Assembly (NCBI GenBank): GCA_029961685.1
Contig: JARWKL010000008.1
Coordinates: 19,501,981-19,565,980, forward strand
Length of the DNA stretch: 64,000 bases
DNA from: Aristolochia californica
Taxonomy: Eukaryota; Streptophyta; Magnoliopsida; Piperales; Aristolochiaceae
Direction of reading: 5' to 3'
Shown here: piece by piece, positions 13,241-25,298 of the stretch
Numbering within the stretch: the first letter of the stretch is position 1
Layout: every line of letters begins with the position of its first letter
The notes under the pieces: model-generated
What the model was told of the DNA's origin: nothing
Seen by the model: only the letters and a program-made list of their open reading frames with translations
The model's database searches: none
Position numbers and translations under genes: made by a program

Positions 13241-13913
13241 TGGATATGCATGCTTGAAACATTTTAAAGATGCTAATGACCTATGGATCCAAACCTTTTA
13301 AAGATAATGACAATAAATTATCTAGTGAACGTTCGGTGGGATATTTACCTGAATCAATCAAGCCATTATTTTGCCCATTTACAAAAAGCAGACCTAACGA
13401 TCATAGATGATTGTAATGTAATTTATCATGCAAAACGGGCTATATTTTTGTAAGGAATGACTAATGGATTGAGGGTCAACACTCAGTTAAAAATCCCCGC
13501 CTCGCCCTTTTCCTGACGATTGCAGAACCTGATATATAAAAAATAAAAAGAGTGTAGAATCCCTGAAAATTATACACACTTTTTTGAACTATCTCTCTCT
13601 ACATTTGTGCATTGTGCCTTTTCATTTTATATATGTACCTTTTTCTTAAACAAAACTTGAGTTTTCACTTTCCCTTGATCTCGCAAACAAAAAAACAGAT
13701 AAAAGGCAAATAGATGACAACAAAATGAAAATTTTAGATTTTATGTATGGAAAGAATTTAAAGCAATAAAAAATGTAAGTAAAGAAAATTTATTCACACA
13801 CCAAAAATGAACGCAAAAGGTTTGTTATCCAAGTCTAGGAAAATACCACTAGTTCAACCCTAAATGCTCGTTATTTTATAAGAAAGAGTTTTTTCTACAC
13901 ATGTTTAAAAAAA
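13241..13913. repeat. HOR monomer C (copy 1)
   Basis: 673 bp. It starts GATGCTAATGACC with GACAATAAATTATCTAGTGA, then has ACCTGAATCAATCAAGCC, GGATTGAGGGTCAACAC and TTTTATATATGTACC. The BamHI site is at 13285-13290. Its 5' part resembles the monomer at 6691 and its body resembles D at 7365 and the monomer at 9869. One of the two alternating variant sites lies here (13837). Confidence 0.9.
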
Positions 13914-13937
13914 TGGATATGCATGCTTGAAACATGT
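13899..13937. other. Conserved dyad with central GCATGC (representative copy)
   Basis: Arms ACATGTTT (13899-13906) and AAACATGT (13930-13937) are perfect inverted repeats. Between them lies the landmark, with the self-complementary GCATGC at 13921-13926. The same layout occurs in most monomers across the window, with occasional arm mutations. Short dyads are a recurrent property of centromeric satellites, and binding proteins or non-B structure are possible, but no function is shown here. Young HOR edges also fall in this element. Confidence 0.7.
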
Positions 13938-14585
13938 TAAAGATTCAAATGACCTATGGATCCAAACCTTTAAAGAGAATAACATTAAATTCCCAAGTGA
14001 ATGTGCGGTGGGATATTTACCCGAGTCAAACAAGCAATTATTTTGCCCATTTACAAAAAGCTGACCTAATGATCATAGATTATTCTGAAGTGATTTATCA
14101 TGCGTAACTGGCTATATTTTTTGTAAGGAATGACTAATGGATTATGAGTCAACACTCAGTTAAAGAACCCCTGTTTCCTCCTTTTCTTGATGATTACAAA
14201 ACTTGATATATAAAAACTAAAAAGAGTTTACAATCCCTAAAAATTACAGACACTTTTTGGAATTATCTCTGTCTTCATTTTTGCATTGTGCATTTCCATT
14301 TTAGATGTATACATTTTTCTTAAAAGAAAACTTGACTTTTCACTTTCCCTTCCCTTCATCTCGTCAACAAATAATAGAAAAAAGGCAAATAGATCACAAC
14401 AAAATGAAAATTTTAGAGTTTATGTATTGAAAGAATTTAAAGCAATAACAAATTTAAGTAAAAAAAATTTATTCACACATCTCAAATGAACACAAAAGTT
14501 TTGTTATCCAACTTTAGGAAAATTCTGCTAGTTCAACCCTAATAGCTCGGAATTTTATAATAAATAGATTTTTCTACACATGTTT
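13914..14585. repeat. HOR monomer F (copy 1)
   Basis: 672 bp. Features are GATTATTCTGAAGTGATTTA, GGATTATGAGTCAACAC, CCTGTTTCCTCCTTTTC in place of the usual C-rich tract, a duplicated CCCTT (TTTCCCTTCCCTTCATC), and TCGTCAACAAATAATAG. The BamHI site is at 13958-13963. The second alternating site lies at 14199. A 67-codon open frame (14286-14489) is one of the accidental frames and is repeated in every copy. Confidence 0.9.
13958..13963. other. Monomer-spaced BamHI site GGATCC (representative)
   Basis: GGATCC follows the dyad in most monomers. In the young HOR it is kept in B (12609), C (13285) and F (13958) and lost in A (GTATCC) and G (GGATAA). Complete BamHI cutting would therefore give 676-, 673- and 2003-bp pieces from this HOR against a roughly 673-bp ladder elsewhere. 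I did not scan exhaustively for extra sites. Confidence 0.7.
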
Positions 14586-15240
14586 TGGATATGCATGCTT
14601 GAAACATGTTAAAGATTCAAATGACCTATGGATAAAAAACTTTTAAAAACAATAACATTATATTCCCAAGTGAACGTGCGGTTGGATATTTACCCGAGTC
14701 AGACAAGTCATTTTTTTGCCCATTTACATAAAGTAGAGCTAACGATCATAGATTATTCTAAAGTGATTTATCATGTGCAATGGGCTATATTTTTTTAAGG
14801 AATGAGCTACGGATTATGAGTCAACACTCAGTTAAAAAACCCCCGTTTCCTCCTTTTTCTAACGATTACAGTACCAGATATATAAAAACTAAAAAAGAGT
14901 TTACAATCTTTGGAATTATCTCCCTCTACATTTTTGAATTGTGCATTTCCATTTTAGATATATTCTTTTTTCTTAAAACAAAACTTGAGTTTTCACTTTC
15001 CCTTCATCTCGTCAACAAATAAAAGAAAAAAGGCAAATAGATCCCAACAAAATGAAAATTTTAGAGTTTATGTATTGAAAGAATTTAAAGCAATAAAAAA
15101 TTTAACTAAAGAAAATTTATTCACACACCACAAATGAACACAAAAGTTTTGTTATCCAACTTTGCGAAAATTCCACTAGTTCAACCCTAATGGCTCGGAA
15201 TTTTGTAAGAAAGAGATTTTTCTATGCATGTTTTAAAAAC
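14586..15240. repeat. HOR monomer G (copy 1), shortened
   Basis: 655 bp, the shortest in the unit. Seven bases are missing before the landmark (CATGTTTTGGATATGC), and about 20 bp are lost where TTTACAATC is joined straight to TTTGGAATTATC at about 14900-14910. The BamHI site is lost (GGATAAAAAAC). It shares GGATTATGAGTCAACAC and the CCCCGTTTCCTCC stretch with F, so G and F are the closest relatives in the unit. The 20-bp loss fuses two frames into an 80-codon open stretch (14780-15022), repeated in each copy and not a credible gene. Confidence 0.9.
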
Positions 15241-15242
15241 CA

Positions 15243-18200
15243 GATATGCATGCTTGAAACATGTTCAAGTTTCAAATGACCTATGTATCCAAACCTTTTA
15301 AAGATAATAACAATAAATTCCCAAATGAAACTTCGGTGGGATATTTACCCGAGTCAAACAAGCCATTATTTTGCCTATTTACAAAAAGCTGACATAACGA
15401 TCATAGATGATTGTAAAGTGATTTATCATGCATAACTGGCTATATTTTTGTAAGGAATGACTTATGGATTGGGTGTCAACACTTAGTTAAAAATCCCCCG
15501 CCTCCCTCTTTTCCTGACGATTGCAGAACCAGAGATATAAAAACTAAAAAAACTTTACAATCCCTAAAAATTGCATACACTTTTCTGAATTATCTCTCTC
15601 AACATTTTTGCATTGTGCATTCCCATTTTATATGCATACTATTTTCTTAAATGAAAACTTGAGTTTTCACTTTCACTTCATCTCGTAAACAAAACAAGAG
15701 AGATAAAAGGCAAATAGATCACAACAAAATGAAAATTTTAGAGTTTATGTGGGGAAAGAATTTAAAGCAATAACAAATGTACGTAAAGAAAATTTATTCA
15801 CACACCACAAATGAACACAAAAGTTTTGTTATTCAAGTTTGGAAAATTCCACTAGTTCAACCCTAATAGCTCGAAGTTTTATAAGAAAGTGATTTTTCTA
15901 CATATGTTTTAAAAAATGGATATGCATGCTTGAATCATGTTAAAGATGCAAATTACCTATGGATCCAATCCTTTTAAAGATAATAACTTTAAATTCCCAA
16001 GTGAACGTGCAGTGGGATATTTATCCGAGTGAAACAAGCATTTATTTTGCCAATTTACAAAAAGCTGAACTAACGATCATAGATGATTGTAAAGTGATTT
16101 ATCATGCGAAACGAGCCATATTTTTGTAAGGAATGACTTATGGATTGGGAGTCAACACTCAGTTAAAAATCCCCCGCCTCCCACTTTTCTCGACTTCCGC
16201 ATAACTTGATATATAAAAACTAAAGAGATTTTACAATCCCTAAAACTTACAGACACTTTTTGGAATTATCTCTCTCTACATTTGTGCATTCTGCATTTCC
16301 ATTTTAGATCTATACTTTTTTCTCAAATCAAAACTTGAGTGTTTACTTTCCCTTCATCTTGTAAACAAAAAAAAGAGATAAAAGGCAAATAGATCGCAAC
16401 AAAATAAAAATTTTAGATTTTATGTATGGAAAGAATTTAAAGCAATAAAAAATGTAAGTAAAGAAAATTTATTCACACACCAAAATTGAACACAAAAGTT
16501 TCGTTATCCAAGTCTAGGAAAATTCCACTAGTTCAACCCTTAATGCTCGGAATTGTATAAGAAAGAGATTTTATTACACATGTTTTAAAAAATGGATATG
16601 CATGCTTGAAACATTTTAAAGATGCTAATGACCTATGGATCCAAACCTTTTAAAGATAATGACAATAAATTATCTAGTGAACGTTCGGTGGGATATTTAC
16701 CTGAATCAATCAAGCCATTATTTTGCCCATTTACAAAAAGCAGACCTAACGATCATAGATGATTGTAATGTAATTTATCATGCAAAACGGGCTATATTTT
16801 TGTAAGGAATGACTAATGGATTGAGGGTCAACACTCAGTTAAAAATCCCCGCCTCGCCCTTTTCCTGACGATTGCAGAACCTGATATATAAAAAATAAAA
16901 AGAGTGTAGAATCCCTGAAAATTATACACACTTTTTTGAACTATCTCTCTCTACATTTGTGCATTGTGCCTTTTCATTTTATATATGTACCTTTTTCTTA
17001 AACAAAACTTGAGTTTTCACTTTCCCTTGATCTCGCAAACAAAAAAACAGATAAAAGGCAAATAGATGACAACAAAATGAAAATTTTAGATTTTATGTAT
17101 GGAAAGAATTTAAAGCAATAAAAAATGTAAGTAAAGAAAATTTATTCACACACCAAAAATGAACGCAAAAGGTTTGTTATCCAAGTCTGGGAAAATACCA
17201 CTAGTTCAACCCTAAATGCTCGTTATTTTATAAGAAAGAGTTTTTTCTACACATGTTTAAAAAAATGGATATGCATGCTTGAAACATGTTAAAGATTCAA
17301 ATGACCTATGGATCCAAACCTTTAAAGAGAATAACATTAAATTCCCAAGTGAATGTGCGGTGGGATATTTACCCGAGTCAAACAAGCAATTATTTTGCCC
17401 ATTTACAAAAAGCTGACCTAATGATCATAGATTATTCTGAAGTGATTTATCATGCGTAACTGGCTATATTTTTTGTAAGGAATGACTAATGGATTATGAG
17501 TCAACACTCAGTTAAAAAACCCCTGTTTCCTCCTTTTCTTGATGATTACAGAACTTGATATATAAAAACTAAAAAGAGTTTACAATCCCTAAAAATTACA
17601 GACACTTTTTGGAATTATCTCTGTCTTCATTTTTGCATTGTGCATTTCCATTTTAGATGTATACATTTTTCTTAAAAGAAAACTTGACTTTTCACTTTCC
17701 CTTCCCTTCATCTCGTCAACAAATAATAGAAAAAAGGCAAATAGATCACAACAAAATGAAAATTTTAGAGTTTATGTATTGAAAGAATTTAAAGCAATAA
17801 CAAATTTAAGTAAAAAAAATTTATTCACACATCTCAAATGAACACAAAAGTTTTGTTATCCAACTTTAGGAAAATTCTGCTAGTTCAACCCTAATAGCTC
17901 GGAATTTTATAATAAATAGATTTTTCTACACATGTTTTGGATATGCATGCTTGAAACATGTTAAAGATTCAAATGACCTATGGATAAAAAACTTTTAAAA
18001 ACAATAACATTATATTCCCAAGTGAACGTGCGGTTGGATATTTACCCGAGTCAGACAAGTCATTTTTTTGCCCATTTACATAAAGTAGAGCTAACGATCA
18101 TAGATTATTCTAAAGTGATTTATCATGTGCAATGGGCTATATTTTTTTAAGGAATGAGCTACGGATTATGAGTCAACACTCAGTTAAAAAACCCCCGTTT

Positions 18201-18594
18201 CCTCCTTTTTCTAACGATTACAGTACCAGATATATAAAAACTAAAAAAGAGTTTACAATCTTTGGAATTATCTCCCTCTACATTTTTGAATTGTGCATTT
18301 CCATTTTAGATATATTCTTTTTTCTTAAAACAAAACTTGAGTTTTCACTTTCCCTTCATCTCGTCAACAAATAAAAGAAAAAAGGCAAATAGATCCCAAC
18401 AAAATGAAAATTTTAGAGTTTATGTATTGAAAGAATTTAAAGCAATAAAAAATTTAACTAAAGAAAATTTATTCACACACCACAAATGAACACAAAAGTT
18501 TTGTTATCCAACTTTGCGAAAATTCCACTAGTTCAACCCTAATGGCTCGGAATTTTGTAAGAAAGAGATTTTTCTATGCATGTTTTAAAAACCA
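15243..18594. repeat. Young HOR copy 2
   Basis: This copy is identical in layout to copy 1 at +3352. It carries G at 17189 and G at 17551, shared with copy 4 and different from copies 1 and 3. A private T at 15935 changes the usual TTGAAACATG to TTGAATCATG. Confidence 0.95.
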
Positions 18595-21500
18595 GATATG
18601 CATGCTTGAAACATGTTCAAGTTTCAAATGACCTATGTATCCAAACCTTTTAAAGATAATAACAATAAATTCCCAAATGAAACTTCGGTGGGATATTTAC
18701 CCGAGTCAAACAAGCCATTATTTTGCCTATTTACAAAAAGCTGACATAACGATCATAGATGATTGTAAAGTGATTTATCATGCATAACTGGCTATATTTT
18801 TGTAAGGAATGACTTATGGATTGGGTGTCAACACTTAGTTAAAAATCCCCCGCCTCCCTCTTTTCCTGACGATTGCAGAACCAGAGATATAAAAACTAAA
18901 AAAACTTTACAATCCCTAAAAATTGCATACACTTTTCTGAATTATCTCTCTCAACATTTTTGCATTGTGCATTCCCATTTTATATGCATACTATTTTCTT
19001 AAATGAAAACTTGAGTTTTCACTTTCACTTCATCTCGTAAACAAAACAAGAGAGATAAAAGGCAAATAGATCACAACAAAATGAAAATTTTAGAGTTTAT
19101 GTGGGGAAAGAATTTAAAGCAATAACAAATGTACGTAAAGAAAATTTATTCACACACCACAAATGAACACAAAAGTTTTGTTATTCAAGTTTGGAAAATT
19201 CCACTAGTTCAACCCTAATAGCTCGAAGTTTTATAAGAAAGTGATTTTTCTACATATGTTTTAAAAAATGGATATGCATGCTTGAAACATGTTAAAGATG
19301 CAAATTACCTATGGATCCAATCCTTTTAAAGATAATAACTTTAAATTCCCAAGTGAACGTGCAGTGGGATATTTATCCGAGTGAAACAAGCATTTATTTT
19401 GCCAATTTACAAAAAGCTGAACTAACGATCATAGATGATTGTAAAGTGATTTATCATGCGAAACGAGCCATATTTTTGTAAGGAATGACTTATGGATTGG
19501 GAGTCAACACTCAGTTAAAAATCCCCCGCCTCCCACTTTTCTCGACTTCCGCATAACTTGATATATAAAAACTAAAGAGATTTTACAATCCCTAAAACTT
19601 ACAGACACTTTTTGGAATTATCTCTCTCTACATTTGTGCATTCTGCATTTCCATTTTAGATCTATACTTTTTTCTCAAATCAAAACTTGAGTGTTTACTT
19701 TCCCTTCATCTTGTAAACAAAAAAAAGAGATAAAAGGCAAATAGATCGCAACAAAATAAAAATTTTAGATTTTATGTATGGAAAGAATTTAAAGCAATAA
19801 AAAATGTAAGTAAAGAAAATTTATTCACACACCAAAATTGAACACAAAAGTTTCGTTATCCAAGTCTAGGAAAATTCCACTAGTTCAACCCTTAATGCTC
19901 GGAATTGTATAAGAAAGAGATTTTATTACACATGTTTTAAAAAATGGATATGCATGCTTGAAACATTTTAAAGATGCTAATGACCTATGGATCCAAACCT
20001 TTTAAAGATAATGACAATAAATTATCTAGTGAACGTTCGGTGGGATATTTACCTGAATCAATCAAGCCATTATTTTGCCCATTTACAAAAAGCAGACCTA
20101 ACGATCATAGATGATTGTAATGTAATTTATCATGCAAAACGGGCTATATTTTTGTAAGGAATGACTAATGGATTGAGGGTCAACACTCAGTTAAAAATCC
20201 CCGCCTCGCCCTTTTCCTGACGATTGCAGAACCTGATATATAAAAAATAAAAAGAGTGTAGAATCCCTGAAAATTATACACACTTTTTTGAACTATCTCT
20301 CTCTACATTTGTGCATTGTGCCTTTTCATTTTATATATGTACCTTTTTCTTAAACAAAACTTGAGTTTTCACTTTCCCTTGATCTCGCAAACAAAAAAAC
20401 AGATAAAAGGCAAATAGATGACAACAAAATGAAAATTTTAGATTTTATGTATGGAAAGAATTTAAAGCAATAAAAAATGTAAGTAAAGAAAATTTATTCA
20501 CACACCAAAAATGAACGCAAAAGGTTTGTTATCCAAGTCTAGGAAAATACCACTAGTTCAACCCTAAATGCTCGTTATTTTATAAGAAAGAGTTTTTTCT
20601 ACACATGTTTAAAAAAATGGATATGCATGCTTGAAACATGTTAAAGATTCAAATGACCTATGGATCCAAACCTTTAAAGAGAATAACATTAAATTCCCAA
20701 GTGAATGTGCGGTGGGATATTTACCCGAGTCAAACAAGCAATTATTTTGCCCATTTACAAAAAGCTGACCTAATGATCATAGATTATTCTGAAGTGATTT
20801 ATCATGCGTAACTGGCTATATTTTTTGTAAGGAATGACTAATGGATTATGAGTCAACACTCAGTTAAAAAACCCCTGTTTCCTCCTTTTCTTGATGATTA
20901 CAAAACTTGATATATAAAAACTAAAAAGAGTTTACAATCCCTAAAAATTACAGACACTTTTTGGAATTATCTCTGTCTTCATTTTTGCATTGTGCATTTC
21001 CATTTTAGATGTATACATTTTTCTTAAAAGAAAACTTGACTTTTCACTTTCCCTTCCCTTCATCTCGTCAACAAATAATAGAAAAAAGGCAAATAGATCA
21101 CAACAAAATGAAAATTTTAGAGTTTATGTATTGAAAGAATTTAAAGCAATAACAAATTTAAGTAAAAAAAATTTATTCACACATCTCAAATGAACACAAA
21201 AGTTTTGTTATCCAACTTTAGGAAAATTCTGCTAGTTCAACCCTAATAGCTCGGAATTTTATAATAAATAGATTTTTCTACACATGTTTTGGATATGCAT
21301 GCTTGAAACATGTTAAAGATTCAAATGACCTATGGATAAAAAACTTTTAAAAACAATAACATTATATTCCCAAGTGAACGTGCGGTTGGATATTTACCCG
21401 AGTCAGACAAGTCATTTTTTTGCCCATTTACATAAAGTAGAGCTAACGATCATAGATTATTCTAAAGTGATTTATCATGTGCAATGGGCTATATTTTTTT

Positions 21501-21946
21501 AAGGAATGAGCTACGGATTATGAGTCAACACTCAGTTAAAAAACCCCCGTTTCCTCCTTTTTCTAACGATTACAGTACCAGATATATAAAAACTAAAAAA
21601 GAGTTTACAATCTTTGGAATTATCTCCCTCTACATTTTTGAATTGTGCATTTCCATTTTAGATATATTCTTTTTTCTTAAAACAAAACTTGAGTTTTCAC
21701 TTTCCCTTCATCTCGTCAACAAATAAAAGAAAAAAGGCAAATAGATCCCAACAAAATGAAAATTTTAGAGTTTATGTATTGAAAGAATTTAAAGCAATAA
21801 AAAATTTAACTAAAGAAAATTTATTCACACACCACAAATGAACACAAAAGTTTTGTTATCCAACTTTGCGAAAATTCCACTAGTTCAACCCTAATGGCTC
21901 GGAATTTTGTAAGAAAGAGATTTTTCTATGCATGTTTTAAAAACCA
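18595..21946. repeat. Young HOR copy 3
   Basis: This copy is identical in layout to copy 1 at +6704. It carries A at 20541 and A at 20903, the same states as copy 1. I found no private difference in it. Confidence 0.95.
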
Positions 21947-24900
21947 GATATGCATGCTTGAAACATGTTCAAGTTTCAAATGACCTATGTATCCAAACCT
22001 TTTAAAGATAATAACAATAAATTCCCAAATGAAACTTCGGTGGGATATTTACCCGAGTCAAACAAGCCATTATTTTGCCTATTTACAAAAAGCTGACATA
22101 ACGATCATAGATGATTGTAAAGTGATTTATCATGCATAACTGGCTATATTTTTGTAAGGAATGACTTATGGATTGGGTGTCAACACTTAGTTAAAAATCC
22201 CCCGCCTCCCTCTTTTCCTGACAATTGCAGAACCAGAGATATAAAAACTAAAAAAACTTTACAATCCCTAAAAATTGCATACACTTTTCTGAATTATCTC
22301 TCTCAACATTTTTGCATTGTGCATTCCCATTTTATATGCATACTATTTTCTTAAATGAAAACTTGAGTTTTCACTTTCACTTCATCTCGTAAACAAAACA
22401 AGAGAGATAAAAGGCAAATAGATCACAACAAAATGAAAATTTTAGAGTTTATGTGGGGAAAGAATTTAAAGCAATAACAAATGTACGTAAAGAAAATTTA
22501 TTCACACACCACAAATGAACACAAAAGTTTTGTTATTCAAGTTTGGAAAATTCCACTAGTTCAACCCTAATAGCTCGAAGTTTTATAAGAAAGTGATTTT
22601 TCTACATATGTTTTAAAAAATGGATATGCATGCTTGAAACATGTTAAAGATGCAAATTACCTATGGATCCAATCCTTTTAAAGATAATAACTTTAAATTC
22701 CCAAGTGAACGTGCAGTGGGATATTTATCCGAGTGAAACAAGCATTTATTTTGCCAATTTACAAAAAGCTGAACTAACGATCATAGATGATTGTAAAGTG
22801 ATTTATCATGCGAAACGAGCCATATTTTTGTAAGGAATGACTTATGGATTGGGAGTCAACACTCAGTTAAAAATCCCCCGCCTCCCACTTTTCTCGACTT
22901 CCGCATAACTTGATATATAAAAACTAAAGAGATTTTACAATCCCTAAAACTTACAGACACTTTTTGGAATTATCTCTCTCTACATTTGTGCATTCTGCAT
23001 TTCCATTTTAGATCTATACTTTTTTCTCAAATCAAAACTTGAGTGTTTACTTTCCCTTCATCTTGTAAACAAAAAAAAGAGATAAAAGGCAAATAGATCG
23101 CAACAAAATAAAAATTTTAGATTTTATGTATGGAAAGAATTTAAAGCAATAAAAAATGTAAGTAAAGAAAATTTATTCACACACCAAAATTGAACACAAA
23201 AGTTTCGTTATCCAAGTCTAGGAAAATTCCACTAGTTCAACCCTTAATGCTCGGAATTGTATAAGAAAGAGATTTTATTACACATGTTTTAAAAAATGGA
23301 TATGCATGCTTGAAACATTTTAAAGATGCTAATGACCTATGGATCCAAACCTTTTAAAGATAATGACAATAAATTATCTAGTGAACGTTCGGTGGGATAT
23401 TTACCTGAATCAATCAAGCCATTATTTTGCCCATTTACAAAAAGCAGACCTAACGATCATAGATGATTGTAATGTAATTTATCATGCAAAACGGGCTATA
23501 TTTTTGTAAGGAATGACTAATGGATTGAGGGTCAACACTCAGTTAAAAATCCCCGCCTCGCCCTTTTCCTGACGATTGCAGAACCTGATATATAAAAAAT
23601 AAAAAGAGTGTAGAATCCCTGAAAATTATACACACTTTTTTGAACTATCTCTCTCTACATTTGTGCATTGTGCCTTTTCATTTTATATATGTACCTTTTT
23701 CTTAAACAAAACTTGAGTTTTCACTTTCCCTTGATCTCGCAAACAAAAAAACAGATAAAAGGCAAATAGATGACAACAAAATGAAAATTTTAGATTTTAT
23801 GTATGGAAAGAATTTAAAGCAATAAAAAATGTAAGTAAAGAAAATTTATTCACACACCAAAAATGAACGCAAAAGGTTTGTTATCCAAGTCTGGGAAAAT
23901 ACCACTAGTTCAACCCTAAATGCTCGTTATTTTATAAGAAAGAGTTTTTTCTACACATGTTTAAAAAAATGGATATGCATGCTTGAAACATGTTAAAGAT
24001 TCAAATGACCTATGGATCCAAACCTTTAAAGAAAATAACATTAAATTCCCAAGTGAATGTGCGGTGGGATATTTACCCGAGTCAAACAAGCAATTATTTT
24101 GCCCATTTACAAAAAGCTGACCTAATGATCATAGATTATTCTGAAGTGATTTATCATGCGTAACTGGCTATATTTTTTGTAAGGAATGACTAATGGATTA
24201 TGAGTCAACACTCAGTTAAAAAACCCCTGTTTCCTCCTTTTCTTGATGATTACAGAACTTGATATATAAAAACTAAAAAGAGTTTACAATCCCTAAAAAT
24301 TACAGACACTTTTTGGAATTATCTCTGTCTTCATTTTTGCATTGTGCATTTCCATTTTAGATGTATACATTTTTCTTAAAAGAAAACTTGACTTTTCACT
24401 TTCCCTTCCCTTCATCTCGTCAACAAATAATAGAAAAAAGGCAAATAGATCACAACAAAATGAAAATTTTAGAGTTTATGTATTGAAAGAATTTAAAGCA
24501 ATAACAAATTTAAGTAAAAAAAATTTATTCACACATCTCAAATGAACACAAAAGTTTTGTTATCCAACTTTAGGAAAATTCTGCTAGTTCAACCCTAATA
24601 GCTCGGAATTTTATAATAAATAGATTTTTCTACACATGTTTTGGATATGCATGCTTGAAACATGTTAAAGATTCAAATGACCTATGGATAAAAAACTTTT
24701 AAAAACAATAACATTATATTCCCAAGTGAACGTGCGGTTGGATATTTACCCGAGTCAGACAAGTCATTTTTTTGCCCATTTACATAAAGTAGAGCTAACG
24801 ATCATAGATTATTCTAAAGTGATTTATCATGTGCAATGGGCTATATTTTTTTAAGGAATGAGCTACGGATTATGAGTCAACACTCAGTTAAAAAACCCCC

Positions 24901-25298
24901 GTTTCCTCCTTTTTCTAACGATTACAGTACCAGATATATAAAAACTAAAAAAGAGTTTACAATCTTTGGAATTATCTCCCTCTACATTTTTGAATTGTGC
25001 ATTTCCATTTTAGATATATTCTTTTTTCTTAAAACAAAACTTGAGTTTTCACTTTCCCTTCATCTCGTCAACAAATAAAAGAAAAAAGGCAAATAGATCC
25101 CAACAAAATGAAAATTTTAGAGTTTATGTATTGAAAGAATTTAAAGCAATAAAAAATTTAACTAAAGAAAATTTATTCACACACCACAAATGAACACAAA
25201 AGTTTTGTTATCCAACTTTACGAAAATTCCACTAGTTCAACCCTAATGGCTCGGAATTTTGTAAGAAAGAGATTTTTCTATGCATGTTTTAAAAACCG
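21947..25298. repeat. Young HOR copy 4
   Basis: This copy is identical in layout to copy 2 at +6704. It carries G at 23893 and G at 24255, the same states as copy 2. Private differences are A at 22223 (GACAATTGC instead of GACGATTGC), A at 24033 and A at 25220. It ends at the landmark of the next monomer, which is a diverged G-like copy. Confidence 0.95.

Larger units (their letters stand above)
11891..15242. repeat. Young HOR copy 1
   Basis: Monomers start at 11889, 12565, 13241, 13914 and 14586. Variable positions: A at 13837 and A at 14199 (shared with copy 3), and a private G at 14165 inside CAGTTAAAGAACC. Its left edge lies in the landmark of a monomer preceded by an E-type copy, whereas in copies 2-4 the A monomer is preceded by G. 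Confidence 0.95.
11891..25298. repeat. Young higher-order repeat: 4 x 3352 bp (five monomers each)
   Basis: A 3352-bp unit made of five distinguishable monomers (A 676, B 676, C 673, F 672, G 655 bp) occurs four times in tandem. Identical blocks recur at exact 3352-bp offsets, for example landmarks 12565, 15917, 19269 and 22621. On reading the copies against one another I found only about seven variable positions, so any two copies are at least 99.8% identical, whereas the five monomers within a unit differ by roughly 10-20%. Homology starts at 11891 and ends at about 25298, inside the landmark GATATGCATGC. A further 19 bp beyond the right edge match trivially, because the next monomer also carries the landmark. 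The total is 13,408 bp, exactly four units. Confidence 0.97.

Noticed and set aside
14286..14489. 67-codon open frame repeated at 17638, 20990 and 24342
   Set aside because: It is a by-product of the identical 3352-bp HOR copies. The same region in other monomers is broken by A-run length changes and stops, and there is no conserved start.
14780..15022. 80-codon open frame repeated at 18132, 21484 and 24836
   Set aside because: It is created by the ~20-bp loss in monomer G that fuses two accidental frames. There is no domain, and identity among copies reflects recent amplification, not selection.
11891..25298. Pure assembly artefact (collapsed or over-expanded copies)
   Set aside because: Not excluded outright, but private variants (14165, 15935, 22223, 24033, 25220) and the ordered alternating variants are hard to produce by duplicate placement of the same reads.
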